A stretch of 64,000 bases of DNA from Diploptera punctata (taxonomy: Eukaryota > Arthropoda > Insecta > Blattodea > Blaberidae). The notes beneath the pieces were generated by a model that saw only the letters and a list, made by a program, of their open reading frames with translations, searched no databases and was not told where the DNA came from. The number at the start of each line of letters is the position of its first letter. Position 1 is the stretch's first letter. This document shows, one piece after another, positions 10,430 to 21,479 of this stretch. A program made the position numbers and the translations under genes. Location of the stretch: assembly GCA_030220185.1 (NCBI GenBank), contig JASPKZ010004955.1:1240001-1304000 (forward strand), read 5' to 3'.

Positions 10430-10669
10430 ATTATAATTTGAGATTTTATATACAAACTTTTTATCACATGAATTAATTTTGCGGGTAGCCATTTATTTCC
10501 ACAATTTCCATAACTTATCTCTATTAACACGATAAAACACCTTCTCAAAATCAATAAAAGCAAGATACTTCTTTTTTTTCAAATATTTGCTGTAATATGA
10601 ATAAATTATCTGTTAAAATTCATCGGAGAACATATTGTTTAAACAACTCACCTCATAGGATTCATGCTT

Positions 10670-10717
10670 CCATGATATCGCGATTTCAAACATAGTCATG
10701 TTCATCTTCAGCCATAA
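10670..10717 (-). ncRNA. Hammerhead-like motif, P1 left arm
   Basis: Mirror copy of the right-arm motif (11016-11063): core CTGAAGA, helix II AACAT/ATGTT, GAA, and self-complementary helix III ATCGCGAT. Confidence 0.55.
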
Positions 10718-11015
10718 CTCCGACTGATGAAATTCTTCGGTCGTCAACTATTCTATTGTCGCCATCTTCAGTGCTGCCATCTATGGTTGAATTTATGAAC
10801 TTCGAAATCAATGTAATTTCGTTAGGAATATCAAAATTCATTGATCTATTTTGGGAAAATATATACATTCAGAAAAACAAAAATAGATCAATGAATTTTG
10901 ATATCCCTAATGAAATTACATTGATTTCGAAGTTCATAAATTCAACCATAGATGGCAGCACTGAAGATGGCGACAATAGAATAGTTGACGGCCGAAGAAT
11001 TTTGTCAGTTGGAGT

Positions 11016-11063
11016 TATGGCTGAAGATGAACATGACTATGTTTGAAATCGCGATATCATGGA
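11016..11063 (+). ncRNA. Hammerhead-like motif, P1 right arm
   Basis: Order of parts: ATGG, core CTGAAGA (11021-11027), stem AACAT/ATGTT, GAA, self-complementary ATCGCGAT, A, then TCAT closing helix I with ATGG (one G-U). There is one unpaired base between core and helix II. The short palindromic helix III suggests a dimeric hammerhead, a form known in Penelope-like elements. Confidence 0.6.
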
Positions 11064-11306
11064 AGCATGAATCCTATGAGGTGAGTTGTTTAAATAATAT
11101 GTTCTCCGATGAATTTTAATGATTATACCTCATAATGTTTACTTCCCAACATTAATTTAATATAATAAAATTATCTGTTATTTAACATTTTCCAATACTG
11201 TTATTTTAACACAGTTCCAATAATGGATCATATTATAATATTATAATGATATAATGAGAATTATAGTTTTGTATATGTGAAAAGAATTGTTAATGTTTGT
11301 GCCAGG

Positions 11307-11379
11307 TCTAGAATGGTGTAGTGGGCTGCACACTAGTCTGGAGAACTAGAGGTCCATGGTTCGATTCCTGGTTCAGACA
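11307..11379 (+). tRNA. tRNA-like sequence (Ser-GGA-like) in a TSD-flanked insert
   Basis: A 73-base cloverleaf: acceptor GTCTAGA/TTCAGAC (imperfect), anticodon arm CTAGT-CTGGAGA-ACTAG (anticodon GGA, U33 present), B-box GGTTCGATTCC, then ATTAATTTTTC as in the other tRNA-like repeats. It lies in 11181-11408, between the second and third copies of AAATTATCTGTT. It is therefore probably a separate mobile insert beside P1. Confidence 0.6.
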
Positions 11380-12843
11380 TTAATTTTTCTTTTAACTATA
11401 TCATTATAAAATTATCTGTTGTTGATCATTCCGTTCTCAAGCCACTTTGTTCTTCTTCTAGTATTGCTTCTGTTATTATTTTTAGTATTTTATTTATAAA
11501 CCTTGCATAGATTTTATATATTGAATTAAGTAGGCTAATTCCTCTATAATTTTTACATTCTCTTCTATCTCCTTTTTTTAAAACAACGATATGACTTCAG
11601 CTATATTCCAACTTTCTGGTGTTCTACAGTTTCTCCAACATTCATTAAATAAATGCAATATTCTCTCATGCAAAAATGTTCAACCATATTTTAAAGCTCC
11701 ATATTTATTTGATCAGGACCAACTGCTTTTCTATTTTTGGTTTCTTTTAAGCAGTGCTTTTCTTTCCAAAAAAAAGTGCTGGTACTCACAGAGAGTATTC
11801 TAGCAACTTCCACAATTTTAACATGTCCTCCGATGTACACTCATCGTTTCTAGATCGCTTCTTGCTTTTGGTATCAACTGCAGAATGATGTCATTGGAGC
11901 AGCCATGAGTCTACACATTTGCTAGGTTTGAATTGAGTGAGAGAAGGCCCTACTATCCTGATGAACAGCAGTGCAGAAGTTGTCCTTACAAACATAGATG
12001 ACCTAGTTGAAGTAACTGTAAGATTCGTTTGAGAGAAACCCCTTTCACATTCACTGGAAGATATTGCAATTGTGCCCAGAGTGTGCTTCAGAGGAAGTAG
12101 TATATCTGGAAATGTATTTTCTTGAAGACATTCTCAAAAACCACAAACTGCTTCTCTTTCATTTAAGTGAAATTTTCGTGCTAACTTTCTAATTTCAGCT
12201 TCACCAAATGTAAGATGTTTCCCAGGACTTTCTGGCCAATACTTGGAATCAAAAACCTTGGCACATTCAGGTAAATCAGCATCATTTTCTTCAAGCAGAC
12301 GCTTTCCAACAGCTTATTTTATAAAAATCAGTTGAACTGATTGCAGGACTGTGCCTTTCATTTTTTGTGGAATTCAATCCCTTTGTACAAGTCAATATTT
12401 CTCTCTTGTAGTTGTAGAATTAGTTCGCTCAGTTCTTGGAGAGCATCACACATAAGGCCCAAATCAAGAACAAACTCGCATGACATTATTTTCCTCAAAA
12501 GACCCTCATAAAGACAGTGATCTGTTTTACTTCTTTTACTGTCTTCTTTTGCTTTTTGAAAGTGATGGACGAGAGCTTCAAAGTCTTGCCACACTGCAGA
12601 AACGGTGCAAAAGCTAGATACAACCCATTGAGTGCTTAATATTCTGCCAATTTTAAGAAGTTGAAGTTCTAGAATCGCTGCAGAAGCCTGTAGTTCAGTA
12701 GAATTCTTATGTGAAGCACGATAAGTTACATAAAGTTTGTCCATGAAACTCTTGAAGTGATTCACTCCTGCCACACTGTTCACCATGTCATTAACACACA
12801 ATTCAAGGTAATGGTTAGCACAATGCCAGAAAATAATATTATT

Positions 12844-13071
12844 GTATATCTGCCTTAACTTGGCAAAGAGAGAGATGGAGATGTAAGGGTAGACACTTGA
12901 CCGCTTTCGCTCATATACAAAAGAAAGAACCCACCCTGTTGTCAGTTTTCGCCTTCTCCCTTGTCCCTATTAACATCTGGTGAAGAAACATTGACAACAC
13001 TGGTGCGAGTGAGAGAGATGAGCACAGCTGTCTCTTTCTACAAATTTCTTGCAAAGTTAAGCCAGATATAC
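12844..13071. mobile_element. Small TIR element (MITE), 228 bp
   Basis: The ends are inverted repeats of about 23 bases: GTATATCTGCCTTAACTT at the left and GTATATCTGGCTTAACTT on the minus strand at the right. It interrupts the hAT-like frame between the GVRNGVRRLM and FWHCANH blocks. No coding capacity. TA is a possible target, but the exact boundary is ambiguous because the ends are TA-rich. Confidence 0.7.
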
Positions 13072-13223
13072 TATAGGAAACTTCTCTTGCATTAGCCTCC
13101 TTACACCATTACGCACACCAAATAACACAGCTGCACCATCACATGCCACAGACAATAAATACTCCTTCAAGTAATCTTCAGAGAGTCCTAAATCATTAAG
13201 ACGACTAATTAAAGAGTAAGAAT

Positions 13224-14734
13224 GTATAAAGCATCAGGTTCAGATGAGATTCCAGCAGAACTGATAAAATCAGGTGGAGAAAAATTGATGGACAAGATAC
13301 GCTGGTTGCTTAGTATGATTTGGGAAAAAGAAGCTCTTCCAGATGAATGGAAGGAATCAATTATCATACCAATTTATAAGAAAGGAGATAAAACTGATTG
13401 CAACAACTACAGGGGCATCTCATTACTTTCAACTTCGTACAAAATTCTTACAAATATATTAGTAAGCAGACTTACTCCCTATATCGATGACATCCTAGGA
13501 GATCATCAATGTGCATTTAGAAGAAACAGGTCTACAACAGATCAGATTTTTAGTATAAGACAGATTTTAGAAAAGAAATGGGAATATAATGGTACTGTAC
13601 ATCAACTATATGTAGACTTCGAAAAAGCATATGATTCAATTAAGAGGGAGAAGTTATATAGTATCCTGCTGGAGTTCGGAATTCCTAAAAAGTTAGTTAG
13701 ACTTATACGAATGTGTCTAAATGGCTCAAAGAGTAGGGTGCGTGTAGGCAAACAGTTTTCAGACACTTTTGAAATCCAGAATGGGTTGAAGCAAGGAGAT
13801 GCACTATCTCCTCTACTATTTAATTTTGTACTAGAATATGCCATTAAATCTTTAGAGAATGAGGAAGGCTTACAACTGAATGGCATTAATAAGCTGTTAG
13901 TTTATGCTAATGATATAGTACTATTAGCCGATAGCGAGAAGATACTAAAGGCCAACACGCGCACACTATTGAGTAACACTAAGAAAAGAATTAGGACTGG
14001 AAGTAAATGTCAGTAAAACTAAATATGTGGTCACACGTAGAAATTCAGTATATAGTGGAAATGGACAGCTAAGGACAAATGAGGGAAATTTTGAGGAAGT
14101 GGCTGAATTCAAATACCTAGGAACAATAATCACAAATAGGAATGAGACGCACAAAGAAATTAAACATAGGCTCAATTCTGGAAATGCATGCTATTATGCA
14201 TTGCAGAGACTTTTGATGTCCCAACTCCTTTCAAAAAATGTTAAGCTGAAAATATATAAAACTATTATTCTACCAGTTATATTATATGGGTGCGAAACAT
14301 GGACTCTTACTTTAAGGGAGGAAAGGAGATTACGGGTATTTGAGAATAAAGTTCTTAGGAAAATTTTTGGACCAAAGAGAGATGAACAGACAGGTGAATG
14401 GAGAAGACTACTTAACAATGAACTACATGGTCTTTATAGGAAGCCAGATATAATAAGAACAGTTAAGTCTCGTACACTGCGATGGGCAGGGCATGTCACA
14501 CGTATGGGGAATGAAAGACGTGCATGGAAGCTTCTTGTAGGAAAGCCAGAGGGAAAACGCCCAGTTGGTAGACCAAGAATGAGGTGGGATAATAACATTA
14601 ACTATGATTTGAGGGAAGTAGATTATACAGGGAATGATTGGAAAGCATTAGCTCAGGATAGGGATGTATGGAGAGCTTATGTCCGTGTGGCCATGAACCT
14701 ACGGGTTCGATAGTGCCAGTGAGTAAGTAAGTAA
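13224..14734 (+). pseudogene. RTE-type LINE copy A1, 5'-truncated, in the hAT gene
   Basis: RT blocks in order: KASGSDEIPAELIKSGGEKL, IPIYKKGD, NNYRGISLL, VDFEKAYDSI, GLKQGDALSPLLF and YANDIV. A frameshift near 13982 follows, then EFKYLGTIITN, YGCETWTL, RWAGHVTRM and GRPRMRW to a stop at 14711. The catalytic YADD is YAND, so even without the frameshift the enzyme would be inactive. The 3' end is a (GTAA)n tail. It is flanked by the 8-base repeat GTAAGAAT (13216-13223, 14735-14742), though the tail makes the exact length uncertain. The upstream endonuclease is absent; relatives at 31606-36060 retain it. Confidence 0.85.
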
Positions 14735-15005
14735 GTAAGAATTCCTTTAGCTGTTACATCTGACAATTCTATCAAGTCTAGGAAAAGACTCACTGGAGCT
14801 GAAAGTTCAGGTAGAACTGCACGAATAATAACAATCAGTGTGGATCTGTTACCCACAGTTGTAGATTCATCAATTAGTAATGACACTTTATTCTTGTACT
14901 GCACTATATTGTGTATTAACATTTTTCTCATTTCATTTGCGATGTGGCTCACAATGTTAATGCATGCATTTGTGGAATGAAGAATATATCCCATATTTAA
15001 ATTAA

Positions 15006-16131
15006 CCTTTACACTGCTACAAATGGGTATATGCATTGGCAAAGAACATGTTTGCTGTGCTATGGGATTGTATATACGTTCTCAACTTCAAACGCTTGCT
15101 AGTTATATAATACTTATTGCATTGCTTTCAAACTAAGCAGGCATATACTGCCATCTCTTAGGAACCTAAATAAACTTATTCCATATTTCTCCCTGCATTG
15201 AGTCGCCCCCTATTAAAAAAAAATCCAGACCCATGCACAAAGAAGTAATTTTCAACGCGCTAGCTGTCTGCTGGCGGTCACGTGATTATGAATTCCAGGG
15301 ATGACAAAAATGGCCTCTTCAAGTCGTGTTTTTCTTTCCGATGCGGAGTTGGTTCAAGTTTTGGAAACATTAGATTCTGATTTATCGGATATTAGTGATT
15401 GTGATGATGCAGTATATATTCCTGAAGATAGTGGTGATAGTGAAGTTGAAGAAAATGATTCCATGCCGGTACTGCAGCCGCCAAAAAGAAATCGTGGTTC
15501 AAGTGATTTATTCCAATGGCGTAGCGGAAATTTTATCCCTACTGTTCACAATTTCAACAGTGAAAATTCAGGAATTTCGGTGAATGCAGGCTTAAGTGAT
15601 GATTCTAAAGTGTTTAGTTATTTTGAATTATTTTTCCTCTAAGTATTATGCAGCTTATTTCAGAAGAAACTAATAAATATTATTTATTTTTAAGTCAGAA
15701 AATAAGATTTAGAAAATTACTTTCATTATATATTTGTACATCCCTAATTAAAAATTAACACTCGTAAATAATTTTATTATAAAATAATTTTAAATGTGCT
15801 AAGAAAAACGTGTTGAAGTATGATTAGTTTAAGAAGAAAATAGTTAAAAATGTATAAAACTTGAATGGGTAGATTTTATTGTGTACATTTGTGGCCAGTT
15901 GTGGACAACCCTCTATGATGTATTGCGTGTGGTATTTTCCCCTGCAATTTAAAATTGATATTTCTGTGTTTCTGGAAAATATATAACAATCTACATCATG
16001 TAAGGTGAGTCTTCTAAATATATTTATTACTTTCAGCATGGTAGGATAATATTTAAAAATATTTTAATAATTGTAAAAATAACTCAGCAAGGAGGGTTTG
16101 AAAGGCTGGAAATATCTCAGCAGTGAAAAGG
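15006..16131 (+). mobile_element. piggyBac-like element, internally deleted, TTAA-flanked
   Basis: TTAA at 15002-15005 and 16132-16135; inverted ends CCTTTACACTGCT (left) and CCTTTTCACTGCT (right, minus strand). It keeps only the N-terminal part of a transposase (15301-15642), followed by noncoding sequence, so it is a non-autonomous deletion derivative. Confidence 0.9.
15301..15642 (+). CDS. piggyBac transposase N-terminal fragment (113 aa)
   Basis: An intact short ORF beginning MTKMASSSRVFLSDAELVQV, with an acidic stretch (DSDLSDISDCDDAVY) and then FQWRSGNFIP. The acidic, low-complexity N-terminus followed by a W-rich segment matches piggyBac transposase N-termini. The catalytic DDD domain (about 350 residues) is missing: the ORF ends at KVFSYFELFFL. 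If translated it could give a DNA-free or interfering fragment; nothing here shows expression. Confidence 0.6.
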   Translation: MTKMASSSRVFLSDAELVQVLETLDSDLSDISDCDDAVYIPEDSGDSEVEENDSMPVLQPPKRNRGSSDLFQWRSGNFIPTVHNFNSENSGISVNAGLSDDSKVFSYFELFFL

Positions 16132-16223
16132 TTAATATTGGGAAGTACACATTATGAGGTTATATCATTAATAGTGAGTGGACAACATATTTTTAACAAC
16201 TCACCTCATATAATTTCAAATTT

Positions 16224-16271
16224 CTTTGATACCGGCGGTTTCAGACAATATTTTGTCCCTCTTCAGTCATG
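16224..16271 (-). ncRNA. Hammerhead-like motif, P2 left arm
   Basis: Mirror of the right-arm motif at 16319-16366, with the same CTGAAGA core and GAA-ACCGCCGGT-A arrangement. A few differences in the loop of helix II suggest the arms have begun to diverge. Confidence 0.5.
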
Positions 16272-16318
16272 ACTTCCACAAACGAATGGGAATGAAAACT
16301 TGCAAGAAGAGTGGAAGC

Positions 16319-16366
16319 CATGACTGAAGAGGGACAAGATATTGTCTGAAACCGCCGGTATCAAAG
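16319..16366 (+). ncRNA. Hammerhead-like motif, P2 right arm
   Basis: Parts: TGA, core CTGAAGA (16324-16330), helix II GGACAA/TTGTCT, GAA, ACCGCCGGT (an ACC/GGT helix III with a 3-base loop), A, TCA closing helix I with TGA. One unpaired G lies between core and helix II. Confidence 0.55.
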
Positions 16367-17309
16367 AAATTTGAAATTATATGAGGTGAGTCGTTAAAAA
16401 TATGTTCTCCACTCACTATTAATAAATATATCCCATGTCTATGCAAATTTATCTCATCTTCAAAGTTGTTCTTCTTTGCAACTTTGTAAGCAGTTCAAAA
16501 AATGTTTTCTGTAATTTCCTTATTATGAGACAAAGTATTTAAGAAAACTTTCACTAATGTTTTATTCCTTGCTTCAGATGTTACTTTTTGGCATTCTTTG
16601 TGCCCCGCACTCTCCTTATGATTGTGTATTTTTTCCCTCAGTGACATTAACTGTTGTTTCCGGGATTCTCCAAAATAGCTGATTTTACCATTTGTCCACT
16701 CCACTGAAATTTTCATTCCCATAAGTTTGTCGACTGCTAGATTTCCAACATCACGACACAATTTACAGCCCAAAATTTTATTTTTGACATACAATCAATC
16801 GTTTCTCTGCAAAAGTTATTTTTCTGCAATTGTGTCCAACATTCTGGCCTGTCATAGTCACAATCTTTCTTGTCTTGACCACGTGGAGATTTGACAATTT
16901 CTGCTTCTTCAGAATCTTTCTCGTCCTGACCATGTGCAATTTCTACGCTTTTGCTTCTTCAGAGTCTTTTTCATCTATACTATGTGCAGATTCGACAGCT
17001 TTTGCTTCTTCGGCCTTCTTTTTTTTTTATTAATCGGCATAAAGAAACTACTTATTTTATTCATTTTGAAAAATTATTATACTGATTCAAGCTAGATTGA
17101 TAGTGAACAGCTACCAAGCACTTTCCTCTTTCATTCACTGAAAAACTAAAATAGGAAGCGAACTGAGCGCAACTTCCTGTTTCGAATACTAACATATGAA
17201 ACAAAAAAGTGTGATACCAACTTACGAGTTATAAAATAGGAAATTTTATTCGTGACGACAGTACCATCTACCGGGAAAAATACATTTTGCTCTGAATAAA
17301 TATATATTT

Positions 17310-18715
17310 CTTTTAAACATGAGGAAAAGGGTCCCGGTACTGCATACCATTGTGTACCACCAGAAAAAAGTACTGCTTTTAAGGATTCATCAAATGTAAT
17401 CATATCAGTTTGAATTTCTCCTATTTCATTATCTGAATATAATTCTTGTTTTTCTTCTTTACACCACACATTTTTATAGTGCTCTATCCATCTTCCTTTG
17501 TTAATAACATCTATTTTTGTAGTATCCTTTTCTGATTTATTTACAAGTTTTATAACTTTGTATGCAAAATTTTGTCTGCCATGAATATAGTTTTCTATTT
17601 CACTTATAAAATTATTCCAAGAATGTTGATGAGCTGTCCTAATAATTTGTTTTGCTATATTCCTTTTTTCTACATATTTTTGTACAGATACTTCTGTTTT
17701 TTATTGAAGCCACTGTTTATATGGGTTTTGTTTTTCCTTTATTGCTATTTCTATTTCTTCATTCCAAATTCTTACTCTTTTTCTGCTTCTAATTTTTCTT
17801 CTTTTTCCCTATCGCTTCCTTGGCTACCTTTTTAAATACAAATTTTAATATTACTCCATTCTTCATCTAATATGTCTCTAGTTGGTGTGTGTATGAGGTA
17901 CTATTGTAGTCTTTGTTGATATAATTTTCTTATACTTTCTTCCTGCGAAAGGTATACTTTGTATACTTCGTATACTTCTTCATTTGTTGATTTATTTCTG
18001 ATTTTACCTTTTTTTTTCCATCATGACCATAATTTAAATTTACCCATAACCAAAAAATTATCTGAATCAATATTGCAGCCTCTATACACCTGTACATCTT
18101 GGAGTTGTTGTCTTCATTTATCATTAATTAGAATATTATTGTTCTGAGTCCTCTTGTGCTACATGTGTATTTATTTATATCTCTTTTTTTTTAAATGTGT
18201 TAGTAATTTTAAGGTGGTAATTGCTTGCAACTATGGCCCTGGGCTCGACTCAGCCTCTAACGGAAATGAGTACCAGGCGCTTCTTCTGGGGGTAAAGGCG
18301 GCCGTCATGCAGGGCTGACAACCCGGCTGACATAAAGTGTTGATTGTCTAGAAAAAGTGGGAGCCCTAACCTCCTACTACCCCAAGGGCCTCCGGGTCTG
18401 TTGTGGGATCACTTTACTTTTTTTTTTTACTTAATTGCTTGCAAATTGTCTAAGCTGTACTCCATTTTCATTTAAGTGTTGTTCTCCAAATTTTCCTACT
18501 ATTCCTGGTATTGGAATATTGCCTACTCTTGCATTAAAGTCACTGCATATTACAACATGATAATTTTTATTAATTGTTTTAAGTGTTTTATGAAGATCTT
18601 CATAGAAATGTTCAGTTTCATCTTTCTTCTTCTCAACTGGGGCATAAACACCTACTATTGTTAAATGTCCTCTATCAATATTCATCCTTAGGGCCAAATG
18701 CAAAGACATTTGCCT
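17310..18715 (-). pseudogene. LINE endonuclease and linker region, minus strand, split by a SINE
   Basis: Minus-strand 18709-18445 encodes an APE-type endonuclease segment: HLTIVGVYAPVEKK, HVVICSDFNARVGN, HLNENGVQLRQFA. After the SINE (18231-18431) it continues with INKYTCSTRGLRTII, VQVYRGCNIDSDNF and, near 17600-17400, WNNFISEIENYIHGRQNF and RWIEHYKNVWCKEE, the linker before the RT. GDFN is CSDFN here. The RT itself is absent. Many stops. It resembles the plus-strand LINE-B from 19211 in domain order but is diverged. Confidence 0.7.
18231..18431 (+). mobile_element. SINE (family S1), plus strand, with 13-bp TSD
   Basis: Shares its body (GCCTCTAACGGAAATGAGTA, GTGGGAGCC, CCCCAAGGGCCTCCGGG, TGTTGTGGGATCAC) with the inverted copy at 30434-30686, but lacks most of the tRNA-like head. 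It ends in a T-rich tail. The perfect repeat TAATTGCTTGCAA (18218-18230 and 18432-18444) shows a clean insertion into the LINE endonuclease. Confidence 0.9.
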
Positions 18716-19210
18716 CTACTCAGTTACTTCCAGTCCATGAGAACATTCATTGATCAAATTAGGGAGTTGCCCTCTAATGAAGCATAAATCTCATTTTTCC
18801 AACAAGATTTGGCAAAACCGGTTTTTATTGTCTTCCAAAGCATGTTCCAAAACATTTCCAACTTACCTGAGGCGTATTATAGCAGATGGCTGCTGTATAA
18901 TGGATATATTATTCGTTTCTAAAATAAAAGTTTAAAAACAAAAATACCTGTAATTACATGGTTACAAAGTAACATACAATAATTAAAAAGAAATAACAAG
19001 CAAATTTTTACTGAATATGGACGCTCTCAATTATGTAGGTCTACAGATATTTCTATAATAAATTAGGCTATTCTTTACAACCTGTGACGCGACTTTTTTA
19101 ATTCCTTCATAAACTCCTATCAAATTTTATTCGTAGGGTTTCATTTTTCAAATTATTTCCCACCATTTACAATGGTTTTTACATTTTTTCTAAAGATTAT
19201 TTCAATTATA
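18716..19210. other. Unassigned AT-rich stretch
   Basis: Lies between two oppositely oriented LINE fragments. No gene, TIR or TSD that I can define. Confidence 0.4.
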
Positions 19211-20343
19211 ATAATTTTATACAAGGATAGTCACAAATATACATGGGAAGCCAGGGGTCTTAAATCAATAATTGACTATGCTATATGTAATAAAAAATTA
19301 GCATCTAAAGTTCTTGATACAAGAGTTTACAGAGGACCTGAAATCGAATCAGACCATTACTTACTTGTTTGTCCAGTTCGTATGCCACCGAGATGGAAAA
19401 ATAAAAATAAAATTAATAATGTAAAATTTGAAAAAGTGGACTATACTTATAAAGTAAGTCTTTTCCGAGATCCCACTATTACCTGGCTATACAAATGCAG
19501 ATTAGATCGTCTAGTTCAAGAAACACCGGTTGGTGAAAATATTGAAGAAGAATGGCTTGCTCTACAAAGTATTTTGACACAAGCAGCAAATGAAAGCCTG
19601 GGTATCAAAACCAAATGGAATCGAAAAAAAGGACTACGGATATGGGATGAAAACATAAAAAAAGTAATTGATGATAAACGTGAAGCATACAAAAATTTCT
19701 GTCTACAAAAAAAGATGAAGATAAAGCAGAGTATCATAGGAAGAGAGCCATAGCTAAAATTGAAGTTCGCAAAAAACATAGACAAAGCTGGGAACAATTT
19801 GTCTCATTTTTGGAAAATGATATCACTAGGCCTCAACCAAAAATATATAAAGTTTTAAAAAATTTAAATAATGATTCAAGAGAAAATGCACATTTAAATT
19901 GTATATCTAAAGAATCTTGGCTTACCTACTTTCATCATTTATGGACACAAAAGGATGATTTATTACAAATACCAATCTCTAATAACACTGCTTTGGAACA
20001 AATTTCTATAGATGAATTAACTGATGTTGTTAAATCATTAAAAAGTAACAAAGCTCCCGGAGAAGACCACATGAATCAAGAATTATTTAAATTTTCAACT
20101 AAAAATTTTTTAGACAGATTTCTTATTCTCCTTAATATGATATGGAAAGGACAAGAACCACCACAAAGCTGGAACAAATGCATTGTAATACCAATCTTCA
20201 AAAAAGGAAGTCGCCAAATCAAAGATAACTATCGTGGAATTAGCTTGTTGAACTCTGGATATAAAATTTATGCTAATATAGTTAAGAATTAATATAAAAT
20301 TATAGAATATTCACCTGAAAGGTCCGTCTCCTCAACTTAATTA

Positions 20344-21269
20344 TCATTTAACTGTAGCGCTTTCGGGACTTGTCCCATCATCGGCAGGATTCAAAACTGG
20401 TGTTTCACTGAAGATCTGGTAGAGGGGGTTACATGTATTGGGTTCGTTTTCGTTTATCAGGCTGTCGTTGTGAGCTGCTTTCATGATTTCCATCTCTTCG
20501 AGTACGTTTATCTTCGCTGGATTATTTTCTCTGTTCATTATTGTTAGGGTGTTTTCAATATTTAACATGCGATGTCCTTCATGGATAACGTGTTTTGCAT
20601 AGCTTGATTTACCTTCTGCGTGAATGAAGTCTCGAAAATGTTCTTTGAATCTGATGTTAAAACTCCTGTTTGTCCTTCCTATATAAAATTTGTTGCAGTC
20701 CTTACATGTCAGTTTATAAACTCCTTTGCTGTTGAAAATGTTATTTTCTTCAATGTTATTGTTTATTATGTTGTTTAATTTGTTATTGGTTCTGTATGCT
20801 ATTTTTACGTTTTTATCGGCTTTCTTTAGTGCATTGGCTAATTTTGTCGTTTCTTTTCCTGTGTATGTAAGTGTTATCCATGTTTTCTTGTTGTTGTCAG
20901 ATTCTTTTTCTAGTTTAGTTATGTTGGTTATGTTGTTCTTCCTTTTTGTTTTTTTACGAGCTTATCTATGAATTCTTCATTATAGCCATTGGTTTTTGCC
21001 ATATACTTAATGTAGTTGAGTTCTTGGATATAATTGTCTTTGCTTAATGGGAGTTTCAACATTCTACTGACTAAGCTATTAAATGTACTAATTTGCTGTT
21101 GAAAGGGGTGTGTAGAATTTTTGTTTATGGCCAGAGCATTGTTTGTGGGTTTCCGGTAGATACCGATTTCTAGTTTATTGTTGTGTAGATTTTTGGTTAT
21201 AGACAAATCTAAGTAGTTTATGCTGTTGTTAACTTCTATTTCTTCGTTGAAAGTGATTTTTTCATGCAT
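20344..21269 (-). pseudogene. Penelope-like ORF 3' half, left arm
   Basis: Minus strand starts in the connector after the RT (NYLDLSITKNLHNNKLEIGI, YRKPTNNA), then runs through the linker to the GIY-YIG endonuclease domain and ends LNPADDGTSPESATVK at 20344. A frameshift falls near 20950-20930. There is no RT domain, so it cannot act alone. Confidence 0.75.
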
Positions 21270-21479
21270 GTTGTCTAAGTCTTGTAGTATTTCTTTTTCT
21301 TTTCTGTTTTCATTTTCATATATTATTAGTACATCATTAGTACATTTAATAGCTTAGTCAGTAGAATGTTGAAACTCCCATTAAGCAAAGACAATTATAT
21401 CCAAGAACTCAACTACATTAAGTATATGGCAAAAACCATATGGCTATAATGAAGAATTCATAGATAAGCTCGTAAAAAA

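Larger units (their letters stand above)
10616..11167. mobile_element. Penelope-type palindromic mini-element P1 (552 bp)
   Basis: A long palindrome (10613-11119, arms about 240 bases, centre near 10866) followed by the shared end box ACCTCATAATGTTTACTTCCC. It is flanked by the perfect 13-base repeat AAATTATCTGTTA (10603-10615 and 11168-11180), and a third AAATTATCTGTT lies at 11409-11420. Each arm encodes the C-terminal tail of a Penelope GIY-YIG protein (ENIYIQKNKNRSMNFDIPNE), and the stop codon lies inside a hammerhead-like motif. It interrupts LINE-C. Confidence 0.85.
10430..11765 (-). pseudogene. LINE-C RT N-terminal blocks, interrupted
   Basis: Minus-strand 11765-11409 encodes AVGPDQINMEL, TPESWNIAEVISLF, KNYRGISLLNSIYKIYA and EEEQSGLR. 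After the 10616-11408 insertion it continues at 10604-10430 with DNLFILQQIFEKKK, LAFIDFEKVFYRVNRDKLW and LIHVIKSLY. These are RT fingers/palm blocks 0-2 of a LINE; the expected FDRV aspartate pattern is altered to FYRV. Multiple frameshifts show it is dead. Confidence 0.75.
14995..16424. mobile_element. Penelope-type palindromic mini-element P2, split by piggyBac
   Basis: Flanked by the perfect 12-base repeat AATATATCCCAT (14983-14994 and 16425-16436) within the hAT-like gene. It carries the shared end box (minus strand ACCTCATAATGTGTACTTCCC, about 16137-16157) and a palindrome at 16167-16423 with a hammerhead-like motif in each arm. A piggyBac element later inserted at its TTAA (15002-15005). 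Without that, it would be about 300 bp. Confidence 0.85.
11825..17030 (-). pseudogene. hAT-derived KIAA1586-like gene, decayed and multiply interrupted
   Basis: Minus-strand order from the right: three 17-residue acidic repeats (EEAKAVESAHSIDEKDS type, about 17020-16870), a zinc-finger-like block (ILGCKLCRD with HKESAGHKECQK, 16780-16590), then TAYKVAKKNNFEDEINL, LHSTNACINIVSHIANEMRK, VSLLIDESTTVGNRSTL, SVACDGAAVLFGVRNGV, FWHCANHYLELCVNDMV and finally the hAT dimerisation region ISSSECERGFSQ and LLFIRIVGP (about 12100-11900). This order matches hAT-transposase-derived KIAA1586/ZBED-type proteins. Frameshifts and stops lie between blocks. Three insertions split it: a MITE (12844-13071), an RTE copy (13224-14734) and a palindromic mini-element (14995-16424). 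I read it as a dead transposase copy rather than a host gene. Confidence 0.75.

Noticed and set aside
10756..11046. 96-codon ORF (and its mirror 10686-10868) as a small host gene
   Set aside because: It is the reading of a palindrome arm; the sequence matches the C-terminal tail of Penelope GIY-YIG proteins.
15301..15642. Intact 113-aa ORF as a host protein
   Set aside because: It lies between TTAA-flanked TIRs and matches the acidic N-terminus of piggyBac transposases.
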